Source: CAIJXB01 sp964439595
GTDB taxonomy: Bacteria > Chlamydiota > Chlamydiia > Chlamydiales > Rhabdochlamydiaceae
Assembly (NCBI GenBank): GCA_964439595.1
Contig: CAYTOK010000010.1
Span: forward strand, 1 to 64,000
Reading direction: 5' to 3'
Length of the DNA stretch: 64,000 nt
The first letter of the stretch is position 1. Each line of letters starts with the position of its first letter. Positions 53,801-60,086 of this stretch are shown piece after piece. The notes beneath the pieces are model-generated. The model was not told the origin of the DNA and did not search any database. It was given only the letters and a program-made list of their open reading frames with translations. Made by a program: the position numbers and the translations under genes.

Positions 53801-56265
53801 AAAGTACAAAGATGGAGAAAGTAACCCGTGGTGATGTCTCTGAGATCATTAGGAAAAATGCTTTAGGACAGCCTTTAGAGGTTCAAATTGGAGGCCTTCT
53901 CTCCTCTTATCAGTATGACCTTAAAGGTAACTGCATTAGTTATCAAGATGGCGAAGGTCATGTAACCCTCCAACGATTTGATGTCTTTGGGAGGCTTATA
54001 GAGAAAACACTGCCAGATGGAGCCCTCATCACCTATATCTATGATGCAGACTCTAATCTGATAGAATGTCATATGCCAAATGATCTTATTTGGAAAGCCT
54101 CCTATGATCTTATGGGAAGAAAAATCTTTGAAGAGCTTAGAGCGGGGGAGCTTTCCTCTCAAAGGTTTATCTATAGGTATAACGGAGGTCTTTTAGAGGA
54201 AGTAATAGATCCCCTTGATCGCAGCCATAGATATTTTTATGATTCGTACCATAGGCTTATAGAAGAGCATGTAGATGGATATATCCGTCTTTACACTTAT
54301 GATCTTCTAGATCGTATCACTTCTATAGAAGAGACCTCCGAGGATACCTCTCTAGTAATAAGAGACTATGACTCTTCGGGTCGTCTTATTACAGAATCTA
54401 TCTATTTAAACTCGCAGCTACTACAAAAAACGGAGCAAACATGGCAAGAAGGCTATAGAGCCTTAAAGATTGGAAACCATAAAAGAGAGTTTTTTTGCCA
54501 AGGAGAGCAGATACAAAAGATCGTCTGCCAAGAGTTGGAGCTTTTTTATGAATACGCACTAGATGGCTCTTTAACGCAAAAAAAAGGTCCTTTTACGCAA
54601 GTAGACATTGCTTATAAGGAGAGCTTGATCCCCAAGAACATAAAAACTAGACTTCTAGATAAAACATATACGGAAGTTCTCGATTGGAGCCCTGCCGGTA
54701 AGTTAAATGGTTTAGAAGGAGAAAATACCTTTACCTATACTAGTAGAGGTTTTTTACACTCTTCTAAAGAAGGCTCCTATGAATTTGACTTTGGAGCTCC
54801 CGGCTTAGGAGTGAGAACAAAAGCTCCAGAGTGTATAGTACCGCTAGACGGCCTTGATCCTTTTGGTAAAGCGCTACAAGAAATAGTCCCTAATAGCCAC
54901 TTTGAAACACTCTATGATGCTATGGGACAGGTTCTATGCCAAGGAGATAAAAGCTACAGCTGGGATCCTTGGGGACGGCTTTTATCTGTCACTACAGACA
55001 CCTACAGTTGGAGAGCTTCTTACGATGGACTCGGAAGAAGGATAAGGACGTATTATACCCCGGCGCAAGAAGAAGAGGTCGAGGTGACCTTCTTCTATGA
55101 TCCTGAAGACGAATTTTTAGAAATAGGATCTCAACATAAGGAAAAAATCTTCTGGAAGATTTACGGCCCCTCTTCTTGCGATGCCGTTATAGATAGCGAA
55201 GGATCTTTCCTTCTCCTATCTCAAAACGCCTTAGGAGCTCTTACTGCTGCTATTTCTTCTAAGGAGATTTTTCCATCTTTAGAGGAGCCTTCTCTTTATG
55301 GCCCTACCAAGATTTTTTCTTCATCTATAGAAGATCTTCTTACCTACGCCTTATCATTTACCTGGCATAGCAAAAGCCTAGACCCGACAGGGCTTATTTG
55401 GATGGGAGCTAGGTATTACGATCCTATCTCCGGTAGATTTCTAAGTCCTGACCCTATTGGATATCCTATCTGCCTAGATCTTTATAACTATGCTAATGGT
55501 GATCCTGTTAATTATAAAGACCCCGATGGAAGGTTTGCCTCTCATGCATATCAGGTGACAAAAAGTAAAATAGTAGATGTCTTCCAAGATCCTCGTACGG
55601 CAGGCTATATCCAAGCTGGCTTTGGACTGGCAGAAACTCTTGCAGGCAAAGCATTATTTGCAACGCCACCAACCGCTATACTTGGTGGCTTTATGGTAGT
55701 TGATGGGCTAGATAGATATGCAGCCGGGATGCTTAGTGTATTTTCTGAGAAGCCTGTAGACACAGCTAAAATGCAACTCCTTGTAGCTGCCGGGTTATCT
55801 CATAACTCAGCCTTCTTTATAGACGAGTGCCTCAGCTCTACTTTACAACTAGGAGGATCTCACTTTTCTAAACAAGGAATTGCCTACGCCTCTAAGTTTT
55901 CAGGTACGGCAACGCTAACAGCTGCAGAGATTCCCACCTTCGAAAAGGCCGCCTTTAAAAGCTTTAAAGCACATAATTACCGATACAACCTAAAGGTGCT
56001 TACAGGGCTAAACCCCGGAAGGTCTATACATGCTCACCATGTTTTTCCTCAGACATACGAAAAATATTTTCTTAGAGCCGGTATGAATATTCACGACCCT
56101 AAATACTTATCTTGGTGGAGAGCATCCCCTCATCTAGAAAATGCTAAAAATTATAACTTTGACTGGGCAATTTTTAAACAAGCTTATCCAAATGCTCCAG
56201 CAGATCAAATTTTGAAAGAAGGAAGACGACTTATGTCTGAACATGGAATCACAATTAATTTTTAA
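47845..56265 (+). CDS. Rhs-family polymorphic toxin with signal peptide and HNH-like nuclease tip
   Basis: 2806 residues. 1-18: Sec signal peptide. 20-390: long charged helices. 395-600: beta-rich. About 600-710: a transglutaminase-like core (WELCRLLVYLLRQAGY, Cys635) in which the usual His-Ala-Trp is Tyr-Pro-Trp (683). 1228-1300: the DPVDVISGAFY / LGYGWKLNL entry to the Rhs cage. 1300-2480: dozens of YD repeats (YDxxGRL-like). About 2518-2562: core-associated end GARYYDP, DPIGYPI, YANGDPVN, DPDGRF. 2575-2700: helices. 2715-2806: tip with H2729-A-H-H2732, VFPQ, GMNIHDP, SWW and SPH. The tip resembles DUF2380/AHH-type HNH nuclease toxins. The cage would hold the tip until release. No PAAR or VgrG part is seen, so export beyond Sec is unexplained. 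Confidence 0.9.
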   Translation: MRYFLLMLFLIPSFVWGYFDLETCHKHRKEALSYWKESEKLIESIQAMSLEQKEQSLPLFHQAINHTHKAYDIYKKILRDIAKQKEHKIKKEWHKSMQQACEADKNVSFQKLQELKNELCNREWVIHAETLFAAKNRELQQFLEATKELYQKIASIEEEERLPLLLQAAISMAKITSSYLDLIERASNIGNEAFRSSVLKGPIEEAVNALAGHQKEEKELEEAIIKTKVFILHRESLVKASLAKTKEVAVSRRLKDEVALPLALGEVIKLYEEAFSLVKEALTLITPTNLIEEENTVKALFVEITELLQQYKNELASHVQNNLSHKDAVKKQVALLEKESLLLKSKGFMRSSLEINQKIEPLLSQLPGCEESLYKLKEEIASLQSFLSKADVVEEVKKQKNLPFVMPFLDQYTGTHFLYAGEFHRVNLKRVSPASYLTIKIQDGDRVIHEEKVIIPCKHTLAWDRYLLQEGKVHIPEMQAQQKFGLDLHFQLVEDPHYASFLVLDVQGSVSPYRYSIFLEDTLFYTYSFINPPPWQLDALRRPNRLHSDKGVQEPALFTASFLVDKGSKDLEIPAVPILDLFVQEMKNDPLLLAQYVQNEINLTHYFRQSLEAPSIHKGVLRTFLEKEGSAWELCRLLVYLLRQAGYSALYAEGSSCILSKAFAERMLFADIENGKEEVELKYPWVLLQKEGEWISLFPWMKEIQVEEGFSLYSLMPENYVSADRFIHEYLKGDEAILKHVGPDGDDCAGTLFIKVIAEELRKKGLSLQDVGIHRVPIKKQFCSFADFPRPTLQGDFHAFATLQNKENLFAKIRVEIFSKENREKGFFEEFLLADLDCRAFGIRFSAEGDSHRLHLSLEDKLKGSFLVNQTELLVEVKVSYATFIEGKPFRQTQSLFLSKGSSAALCFHLGGTESTISSLFGKQIEKQTEEENRVQALLAFTGAAYFEKCSYSELLLAYLHKTSPKTIFSFGLAKISPDLLAVPVQGTPILRFPGVDMFHFSSQNQDPALSGLICADRSSKEHRILEEVFEDPYAISTVRLLQLAHKNRREKSFAAPGFLELTSQIMEAADQDPRRAGFLYFPHLGDVRLRSIQKDPSGQWQFVKNILSQSDYAYAYMISSPLFDGEYTSIGSFVIHPDMYYSLLSQGFQITHGGLSSKLPDGYLTSLKINSWDTQKLPVPPSIQGVTIKGPEKKIEPMFSIEPLAVSLYSKVKPDVREQHKSKWDCVADPVDVISGAFYIDEVDMLLPRSFSLAIRRNYSSQNLLNGFLGYGWKLNLNPFLLEEGDNLFAAEEDGTVIAYRFNPNSSRWEVFPEDNPHLHNLSAEGPSTCNPLHNTIENDVLYGADGSKRFFEENLLKKWVSATGNTLVFSYEASRLVKIESFVKDITETSFCKISYNPEGRISEIFAGDGKSVRYLYSSRGDLQEVILPNGAHITYEYDSSHRILRETKPCGATLENIYDSEGRIAQQRSPILYQGYMGKSAAFSYEDASRSVTDACGATTTYKIFDGKIYKIIDPLGVETLQSWFITKNTWFDAREEVLKEFIGDGGWANSLKSSQDKRGLVTNYLYDTKGNVSTIFIEDDNGPLCKKLTYNENNLCVKEETSNRKVITTYDATLPALPQRVEYTCNDVVTFFVDFVYNTRGQITEENRAGSLVLYEYDRGGFLYRKIEKTGTNDPDLVTAFSYNREGQCVEKITVDSIQKATYDTTGNRVSFLVYSKKGELLTESYTKYNLNNQPILSYGADVEDLLYLDYNPMGKIKASRHGHAYTLYEYNKSGLLEEEIDPLGVATCYEYDSLGRTTKKSIEGHGPLFTYEKGGLLATITSPSLAKTRRGYTKAGLLKEEIYPDDTKISFSYDFLGRPIQKEENGLVTTFLYDDETHTVTKTLQEKVEVSQFDARGNLLTFTDALGNIWEKSYDALDRLISERAPSGEETTWSYQGDMVICFLPNKEIEITRYEMGRAVDCRTYNPKDDLIEHVTFSYDESTKMEKVTRGDVSEIIRKNALGQPLEVQIGGLLSSYQYDLKGNCISYQDGEGHVTLQRFDVFGRLIEKTLPDGALITYIYDADSNLIECHMPNDLIWKASYDLMGRKIFEELRAGELSSQRFIYRYNGGLLEEVIDPLDRSHRYFYDSYHRLIEEHVDGYIRLYTYDLLDRITSIEETSEDTSLVIRDYDSSGRLITESIYLNSQLLQKTEQTWQEGYRALKIGNHKREFFCQGEQIQKIVCQELELFYEYALDGSLTQKKGPFTQVDIAYKESLIPKNIKTRLLDKTYTEVLDWSPAGKLNGLEGENTFTYTSRGFLHSSKEGSYEFDFGAPGLGVRTKAPECIVPLDGLDPFGKALQEIVPNSHFETLYDAMGQVLCQGDKSYSWDPWGRLLSVTTDTYSWRASYDGLGRRIRTYYTPAQEEEVEVTFFYDPEDEFLEIGSQHKEKIFWKIYGPSSCDAVIDSEGSFLLLSQNALGALTAAISSKEIFPSLEEPSLYGPTKIFSSSIEDLLTYALSFTWHSKSLDPTGLIWMGARYYDPISGRFLSPDPIGYPICLDLYNYANGDPVNYKDPDGRFASHAYQVTKSKIVDVFQDPRTAGYIQAGFGLAETLAGKALFATPPTAILGGFMVVDGLDRYAAGMLSVFSEKPVDTAKMQLLVAAGLSHNSAFFIDECLSSTLQLGGSHFSKQGIAYASKFSGTATLTAAEIPTFEKAAFKSFKAHNYRYNLKVLTGLNPGRSIHAHHVFPQTYEKYFLRAGMNIHDPKYLSWWRASPHLENAKNYNFDWAIFKQAYPNAPADQILKEGRRLMSEHGITINF

Positions 56266-56279
56266 CACAGGAAACATAA

Positions 56280-56924
56280 ATGGAGATAAAAGATTTTTTT
56301 TACTTTGGAAGCAAAATTAGCTCTTCTATATTTCAAGCTAGTTCTATTGGATTAGAAAAAGATGAAAATGGAACAGATGATGAAGATAATTTAATTAGGG
56401 GGACATACGATGATATTGATTTTCCTATTATTTTTAAACAGGATTATGGTAAAAAATTAGCTGATATATTAGGCACTGGATGGCCCGCTCTTTATTTAAT
56501 TTCCGATAGAATGAAAGATATTCTAGAAGATCATCAAATAACCGGGTGGAAAACGTTTCCCATTAAGCTTTATGATAAGAAAAAAAATGAAATCTTAGGC
56601 TATCACGGATTTTCTGTTACAGGTCGCTGTGGCCCCATTGATTATCAAAAAGCAGAAATCGTTGACAGACAAAGAGTTCCTGGTGGGCCTATATATCAAG
56701 TCTATAAGGGACTATACATAGGATTAGACAAATGGGACATGACAGATTTTTTTATTCCCGATGCTACATTATTTATTATAACAACAAAGAAACTAAAAAG
56801 TTTATTAACTCATAATAAAATAACAAATTTAGAATTTAAAAACATAAATGATATAGAAGTGAACATTGGAACAATAAAAATGAAAATGCAACAAGAAACA
56901 TTGCAAAAAAAAGAAGAAGAATAG
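56280..56924 (+). CDS. Immunity protein copy 1 for the Rhs tip
   Basis: 214 residues, starting 15 bases after the Rhs stop, the classical cognate-immunity place. It begins MEIKDFFYFGSKI and contains FPIIFKQDYGKKLADILG, ISDRMKDILEDHQITGW, FPIKLYDKKKNEILGYHGFSVTGRCGPI, VYKGLYIGLDKWD and TKKLKSLLTHNKITNLEF. The arrangement recalls Imm11/DUF1629-type proteins, but I could not confirm this. It differs from copies 2-4 in an extended Gln/Lys/Glu tail. Cytoplasmic, no signal. Confidence 0.8.
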   Translation: MEIKDFFYFGSKISSSIFQASSIGLEKDENGTDDEDNLIRGTYDDIDFPIIFKQDYGKKLADILGTGWPALYLISDRMKDILEDHQITGWKTFPIKLYDKKKNEILGYHGFSVTGRCGPIDYQKAEIVDRQRVPGGPIYQVYKGLYIGLDKWDMTDFFIPDATLFIITTKKLKSLLTHNKITNLEFKNINDIEVNIGTIKMKMQQETLQKKEEE

Positions 56925-56945
56925 TGAATTATTAAGAAAATACCA

Positions 56946-57542
56946 ATGGAAATAAAAGATTTTTTTTGTTTTAGGAGTAGGTGTAGCTCTTCTATATTGC
57001 AGGCTGGACCTATTGGATTAAAAGAAGATAAAAATGGCATAAATGGCCATACAAATCTAATTAAAGGAAATTATGACGAAATTGATTTTCCTGTCATCTT
57101 TAAACAAGAGTATGGTAAAAAATTAGCTGATATATTAGGAACTGGGCATGCTAGCCTGTACTTAGTTTCCGATAGAATGAAAAGTATCCTAGAAGATCAT
57201 CAAATAACCGGATGGAAAACGTTTCCTATTAAGCTTTATGATAAGAAAAAAAATGAAATTTTAGGCTATAGCGGATTTTCTGTTACAGGTCGCTGTGGCC
57301 CTATTCATGATGAATTAGCAGAAATTGTTGACAGGCAAAGCATTCCTAATGGGCCTATCTACCAGGTCTATAAAGGGCTTTACGTAGGATTAGACGAATG
57401 GGACGGAACAGATTGTTTTATTCCGGATAAAACGTCATTTATTGTAGTCACAAAAAAAATAAAAACACTGTTAACAGATAATAAAATAACAAATTTAGAG
57501 TTTAAAAATTTAATGGAAATAGAAATTAATATTCGTGATTGA
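56946..57542 (+). CDS. Immunity protein copy 2
   Basis: 198 residues, closely similar to copy 1 along its length (KDFFCFRSR, FPVIFKQEYGKKLADILG, GRCGPIHDELAEIVDRQSIPNGPIYQVYKGLYVGLDEWD). No toxin tip separates it from copy 1; only 21 bases lie between. A broken tip follows and overlaps its stop. This is the same tip/immunity unit repeated. Confidence 0.78.
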   Translation: MEIKDFFCFRSRCSSSILQAGPIGLKEDKNGINGHTNLIKGNYDEIDFPVIFKQEYGKKLADILGTGHASLYLVSDRMKSILEDHQITGWKTFPIKLYDKKKNEILGYSGFSVTGRCGPIHDELAEIVDRQSIPNGPIYQVYKGLYVGLDEWDGTDCFIPDKTSFIVVTKKIKTLLTDNKITNLEFKNLMEIEINIRD

Positions 57543-57798
57543 AACGCAGAACAGCCAACTACATGCTCATCGTATGTTTCTTTAAAAAGAGAGTTTGCAT
57601 TTTCTTGAAGCCGGCATTAATATTCATGACCTTAAATACTTATCTTGGTGGAGCGCATCTCCTCATCTAAAAAATGCTAAGAGTTATAACGCGAAGTGGC
57701 TGGAATTTAGAATTGAAAATCAAAAAGCTTTGGTAGATCAAATTTTACAACAGGGAAGGGAAATAATGTCTGAATGGGGCGTATCAATTAATTTTTAA
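57538..57798 (+). pseudogene. Displaced Rhs toxin tip, inactivated (tip 2)
   Basis: In frame from 57538: IETQNSQLHAHRMFL, stop (TAA 57583-57585), then KESLHFLEAGINIHDLKYLSWWSASPHLKNAKSYNAKW and a terminal MSEWGVSINF. It aligns with residues about 2720-2806 of the Rhs protein. The second His of the HH pair is Arg (HAHR), and the stop lies just after it. No cage, signal or core end precedes it. The part after the stop could start at TTG 57595, but would lack the catalytic His. Confidence 0.82.
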
Positions 57799-57812
57799 TA
57801 AAGGAAATGCAA

Positions 57813-58409
57813 ATGGAAATAAAAGATTTTTTTGAATTCGGCGCTAAATTTAACTCTTCGATATTACAGGCTGGACCTGTTGGATTAAAAAAAGATAAAA
57901 ATGGCATAAATGGCCATATAAATCTAATTAAAGGAAATTATGGCGAAATTGATTTTCCTGTCATATTTAAACAAGATTATGGGAAAAAACTAGCTGATAT
58001 ATTAGGCGCGGGGCATGCTAGCCTGTACTTAGTTTCTGATAGAATGAAAACTATTCTAGAAGATCATCAAATAACCGGATGGAAAACATTTCCTATTAAG
58101 CTTTATGATAAGAAAAAAAATGAAATCTTAGGCTATCACGGGTTTTCTGTTACGGGTCGCTGTGGCCCTATTCATGATGAATTGGCAGAAATCGTTGACA
58201 GACAAAGCGTTCCTAATGGGCCTATCTATCAGGTCTATAAAGGAGTCTATGTCGGACTAGATAAATGGGATGGGGCAGATTTCTTCATTCCCGATGAAAC
58301 TACATTTTTCATAGTCACAAAAAAATTAAAAACACTATTAGAAGATAATAAAATCACAAATTTAGAATTTAACAACTTAATGGAAATAGAGATAGATGTT
58401 TGTGATTAA
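57813..58409 (+). CDS. Immunity protein copy 3
   Basis: 198 residues, starting MEIKDFFEFGAKFN, nearest to copy 2 (shared KDKNGINGHINLIKGNYGEIDFPVIFKQ-type block and GPIHDELAEIVDRQSVPNGP). ATG 57813 gives the family start; ATG 57807 would add two residues. AAGGAAA precedes it. Its last codons overlap the start of tip 3. Confidence 0.78.
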   Translation: MEIKDFFEFGAKFNSSILQAGPVGLKKDKNGINGHINLIKGNYGEIDFPVIFKQDYGKKLADILGAGHASLYLVSDRMKTILEDHQITGWKTFPIKLYDKKKNEILGYHGFSVTGRCGPIHDELAEIVDRQSVPNGPIYQVYKGVYVGLDKWDGADFFIPDETTFFIVTKKLKTLLEDNKITNLEFNNLMEIEIDVCD

Positions 58410-58665
58410 AACGCAGAATAGTCAACGACATGCCCACCATGTTTTTCCTCAGGGTCACCAAAAATATTTTCTTGAAGCCGGTATTAACATTCATGACCCT
58501 AAGTATTTATCTTGGAGGAGTGCATCCCCCCATCTAAAAAATGCTAAGAGTTATAATGCTAAATGGCTGGAATTTAGAGAAGTTTATCCAAATGCTCCAG
58601 CAGATCAAATCTTACAAAGGGGAAAAGAAATAATGTCTGAATGTGGTGTGCCAATTAATTTTTAA
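58396..58665 (+). CDS. Displaced Rhs toxin tip, apparently intact (tip 3)
   Basis: 89 residues, ATG 58396 overlapping immunity copy 3 in another frame. It is the tip domain alone: H12-A-H14-H15, VFPQGHQKYFLEAGINIHDP, SPHLKNAKSYNAKW and NAPADQIL...MSECGVPINF. The HH pair and VFPQ are kept. One of the two Trp residues in SWW is Arg (SWRSAS). There is no cage or signal. It may be a silent donor that can recombine with the Rhs 3' end. If translated directly, copy 3 or 4 immunity would be needed. Confidence 0.7.
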   Translation: MFVIKTQNSQRHAHHVFPQGHQKYFLEAGINIHDPKYLSWRSASPHLKNAKSYNAKWLEFREVYPNAPADQILQRGKEIMSECGVPINF

Positions 58666-58679
58666 CAAAGGAAATAAAA

Positions 58680-59285
58680 GTGGAAGTGAAAGATTTTTTT
58701 GATTTTAGCAGTAAATTGCTTTCGTCTACATTTCAGGCTGGTCCTATTGAGTTAAAAAAAGATGAAAATGGAATAGATGATGAATATAATTTAATTAAAG
58801 GAATATATAATGGCATTAATTTTCCTGTCATTTTTAAACAAGATAGTGGAAAGAAATTAACAGATGTACTTGATACAGGATGGTCTCCTCTTTATTTAAT
58901 TTCTGATAGAATGAAAAGTATCTTAGAAGATTGTCAAATAACCGGATGGAAAATGTTTCCTATTAAGCTTTATAATAAGAAAAAAAATGAAATCTTAGGC
59001 TATCACGGGTTTTCTATTACAGGTCGCTGAGGCCCTATTGATTATCAAAAAGCAGAAATTGTTGACAGACAAAGCGTTCCTAACGGGCCTATATATCAAG
59101 TCTATAAAGGGTTGTATGTAGGGCTAGACAAGTGGGATGGGACTGATTTCTTTATTCCAGATAAGAAATTATTCATCATAGTTACTAAAAAACTAAAAAC
59201 ACTGTTAACAGACAATAAAATAACAAATTTAGAGTTTAAAAACTTAATGAAGGTAGAGATCAACGTTCGAAATGTATTTAAGTAA
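58680..59285 (+). pseudogene. Immunity protein copy 4 with an internal stop
   Basis: From GTG 58680 the frame matches the other copies for 117 codons. It stops at TGA 59028-59030, where the others have Cys TGT in GRCGP. After the TGA the same frame continues without shift (GPIDYQKAEIVDRQSVPNGP, VYKGLYVGLDKWDGTDFF) to TAA 59283-59285, giving the full 201-codon length. A single T-to-A change explains it. It is either a recent pseudogene or a read-through case. Confidence 0.85.
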
Positions 59286-59290
59286 GAAGA

Positions 59291-59350
59291 TTATTTATGC
59301 AAGAAGGCAGACGAATTATGTCTGAATATGGGATGTCAGTTAACTTTTAA
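59291..59350 (+). pseudogene. Toxin-tip C-terminal scrap (tip 4)
   Basis: Nineteen codons, RLFMQEGRRIMSEYGMSVNF without its first residues in some alignments, matching the end of the other tips (QILQQGREIMSEWGVSINF). Everything upstream, including HAHH, has been lost. Confidence 0.75.
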
Positions 59351-59351
59351 T

Positions 59352-59420
59352 ATGGAAATAAAAGATTTTTTTAGAATAGCATTTATTTCTTCTGTATTGC
59401 AGGCTAGCGCAAATAGATAG
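59352..59420 (+). pseudogene. Immunity-gene N-terminal scrap (copy 5)
   Basis: MEIKDFFRIAFISSVLQASANR then TAG. The first seven codons match the immunity start, and SSVLQAS matches SSIFQAS/SSILQAG further along. It marks the end of the tandem ladder and the probable island boundary. Confidence 0.75.
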
Positions 59421-59671
59421 GTGTGTTTTGCAGAGGAGTCCATCTTATTAATTTGTTAAAATAAAAAATCGTCATTCTAGTAGTGAAAAACAACAAAAAT
59501 CTAAGTTTTTGGAGTTTTTCCATCGAAGGTCACCCGTCACCTATAAATGCAGTTGAAGCCTGGGGGTGTAAAAGTTGGTTTTAGGAAATACCTTGATTTA
59601 GTTAGGAAATGCGGATATTATCTGGGTCATCTTTTAACAACAAGGAGCGGCGCAAAAGGCGTTGATGTAAT
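59421..59671. other. Intergenic region at the end of the island
   Basis: About 250 bases between the last immunity scrap and yajC. No gene, tRNA or direct repeat recognised. The promoter for yajC should lie here. Confidence 0.4.
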
Positions 59672-60046
59672 ATGAAAAAATATATTTGTACATTTTTAGG
59701 GTTTTCTTCTTTATTTTCTTTGCAAGCCTTTGCAGATGATGCTACAGCTGCAAAGCAAGGTATGCCTCAAACATTAGTGATTATGGGTATGGCTGCTGTT
59801 TTCTTTTATTTTATTTTGTGGAGACCGGAACAAAAAAGAAGAAAGCAAGCTGAAGCGCAAAGATCCTCTATGAAAATAGGAGATAAAATTACTGCTATGG
59901 GAATTATTGGTACGTTATCTGCTATTCAAGAGAAGACAATTATTTTAAAAATGGTTGACGGTTCTAAAATTGAAATGCTTAAAACTTGTATTACTGACGT
60001 ACAAGATTCTAGCCCAGAAGTAAAAGTTGAAGACAGCTCTTCTTAA
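59672..60046 (+). CDS. yajC: Sec translocon accessory protein YajC
   Basis: Single-span inner-membrane protein that associates with SecDF. 124 residues: an N-terminal signal-like segment, the membrane helix (LVIMGMAAVFFYFILWRPEQKRRKQAE) with its typical positive flank, then the small beta domain (MKIGDKITAMGIIGTLSAIQEKTIILKM). It matches CT741, next to rlmD in C. trachomatis, and so marks the far side of the island. Confidence 0.93.
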   Translation: MKKYICTFLGFSSLFSLQAFADDATAAKQGMPQTLVIMGMAAVFFYFILWRPEQKRRKQAEAQRSSMKIGDKITAMGIIGTLSAIQEKTIILKMVDGSKIEMLKTCITDVQDSSPEVKVEDSSS

Positions 60047-60051
60047 ATAAA

Positions 60052-60080
60052 AAAAGCCCCTAAGTTCTTTAGGGGCTTTT
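60052..60080 (+). terminator. Bidirectional terminator between yajC and htpG
   Basis: AAAAGCCCCTAA, 5-base loop, TTAGGGGCTTTT: a strong palindrome with A-run and T-run on both sides, between two convergent genes. Confidence 0.92.
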
Positions 60081-60086
60081 GCTTGG

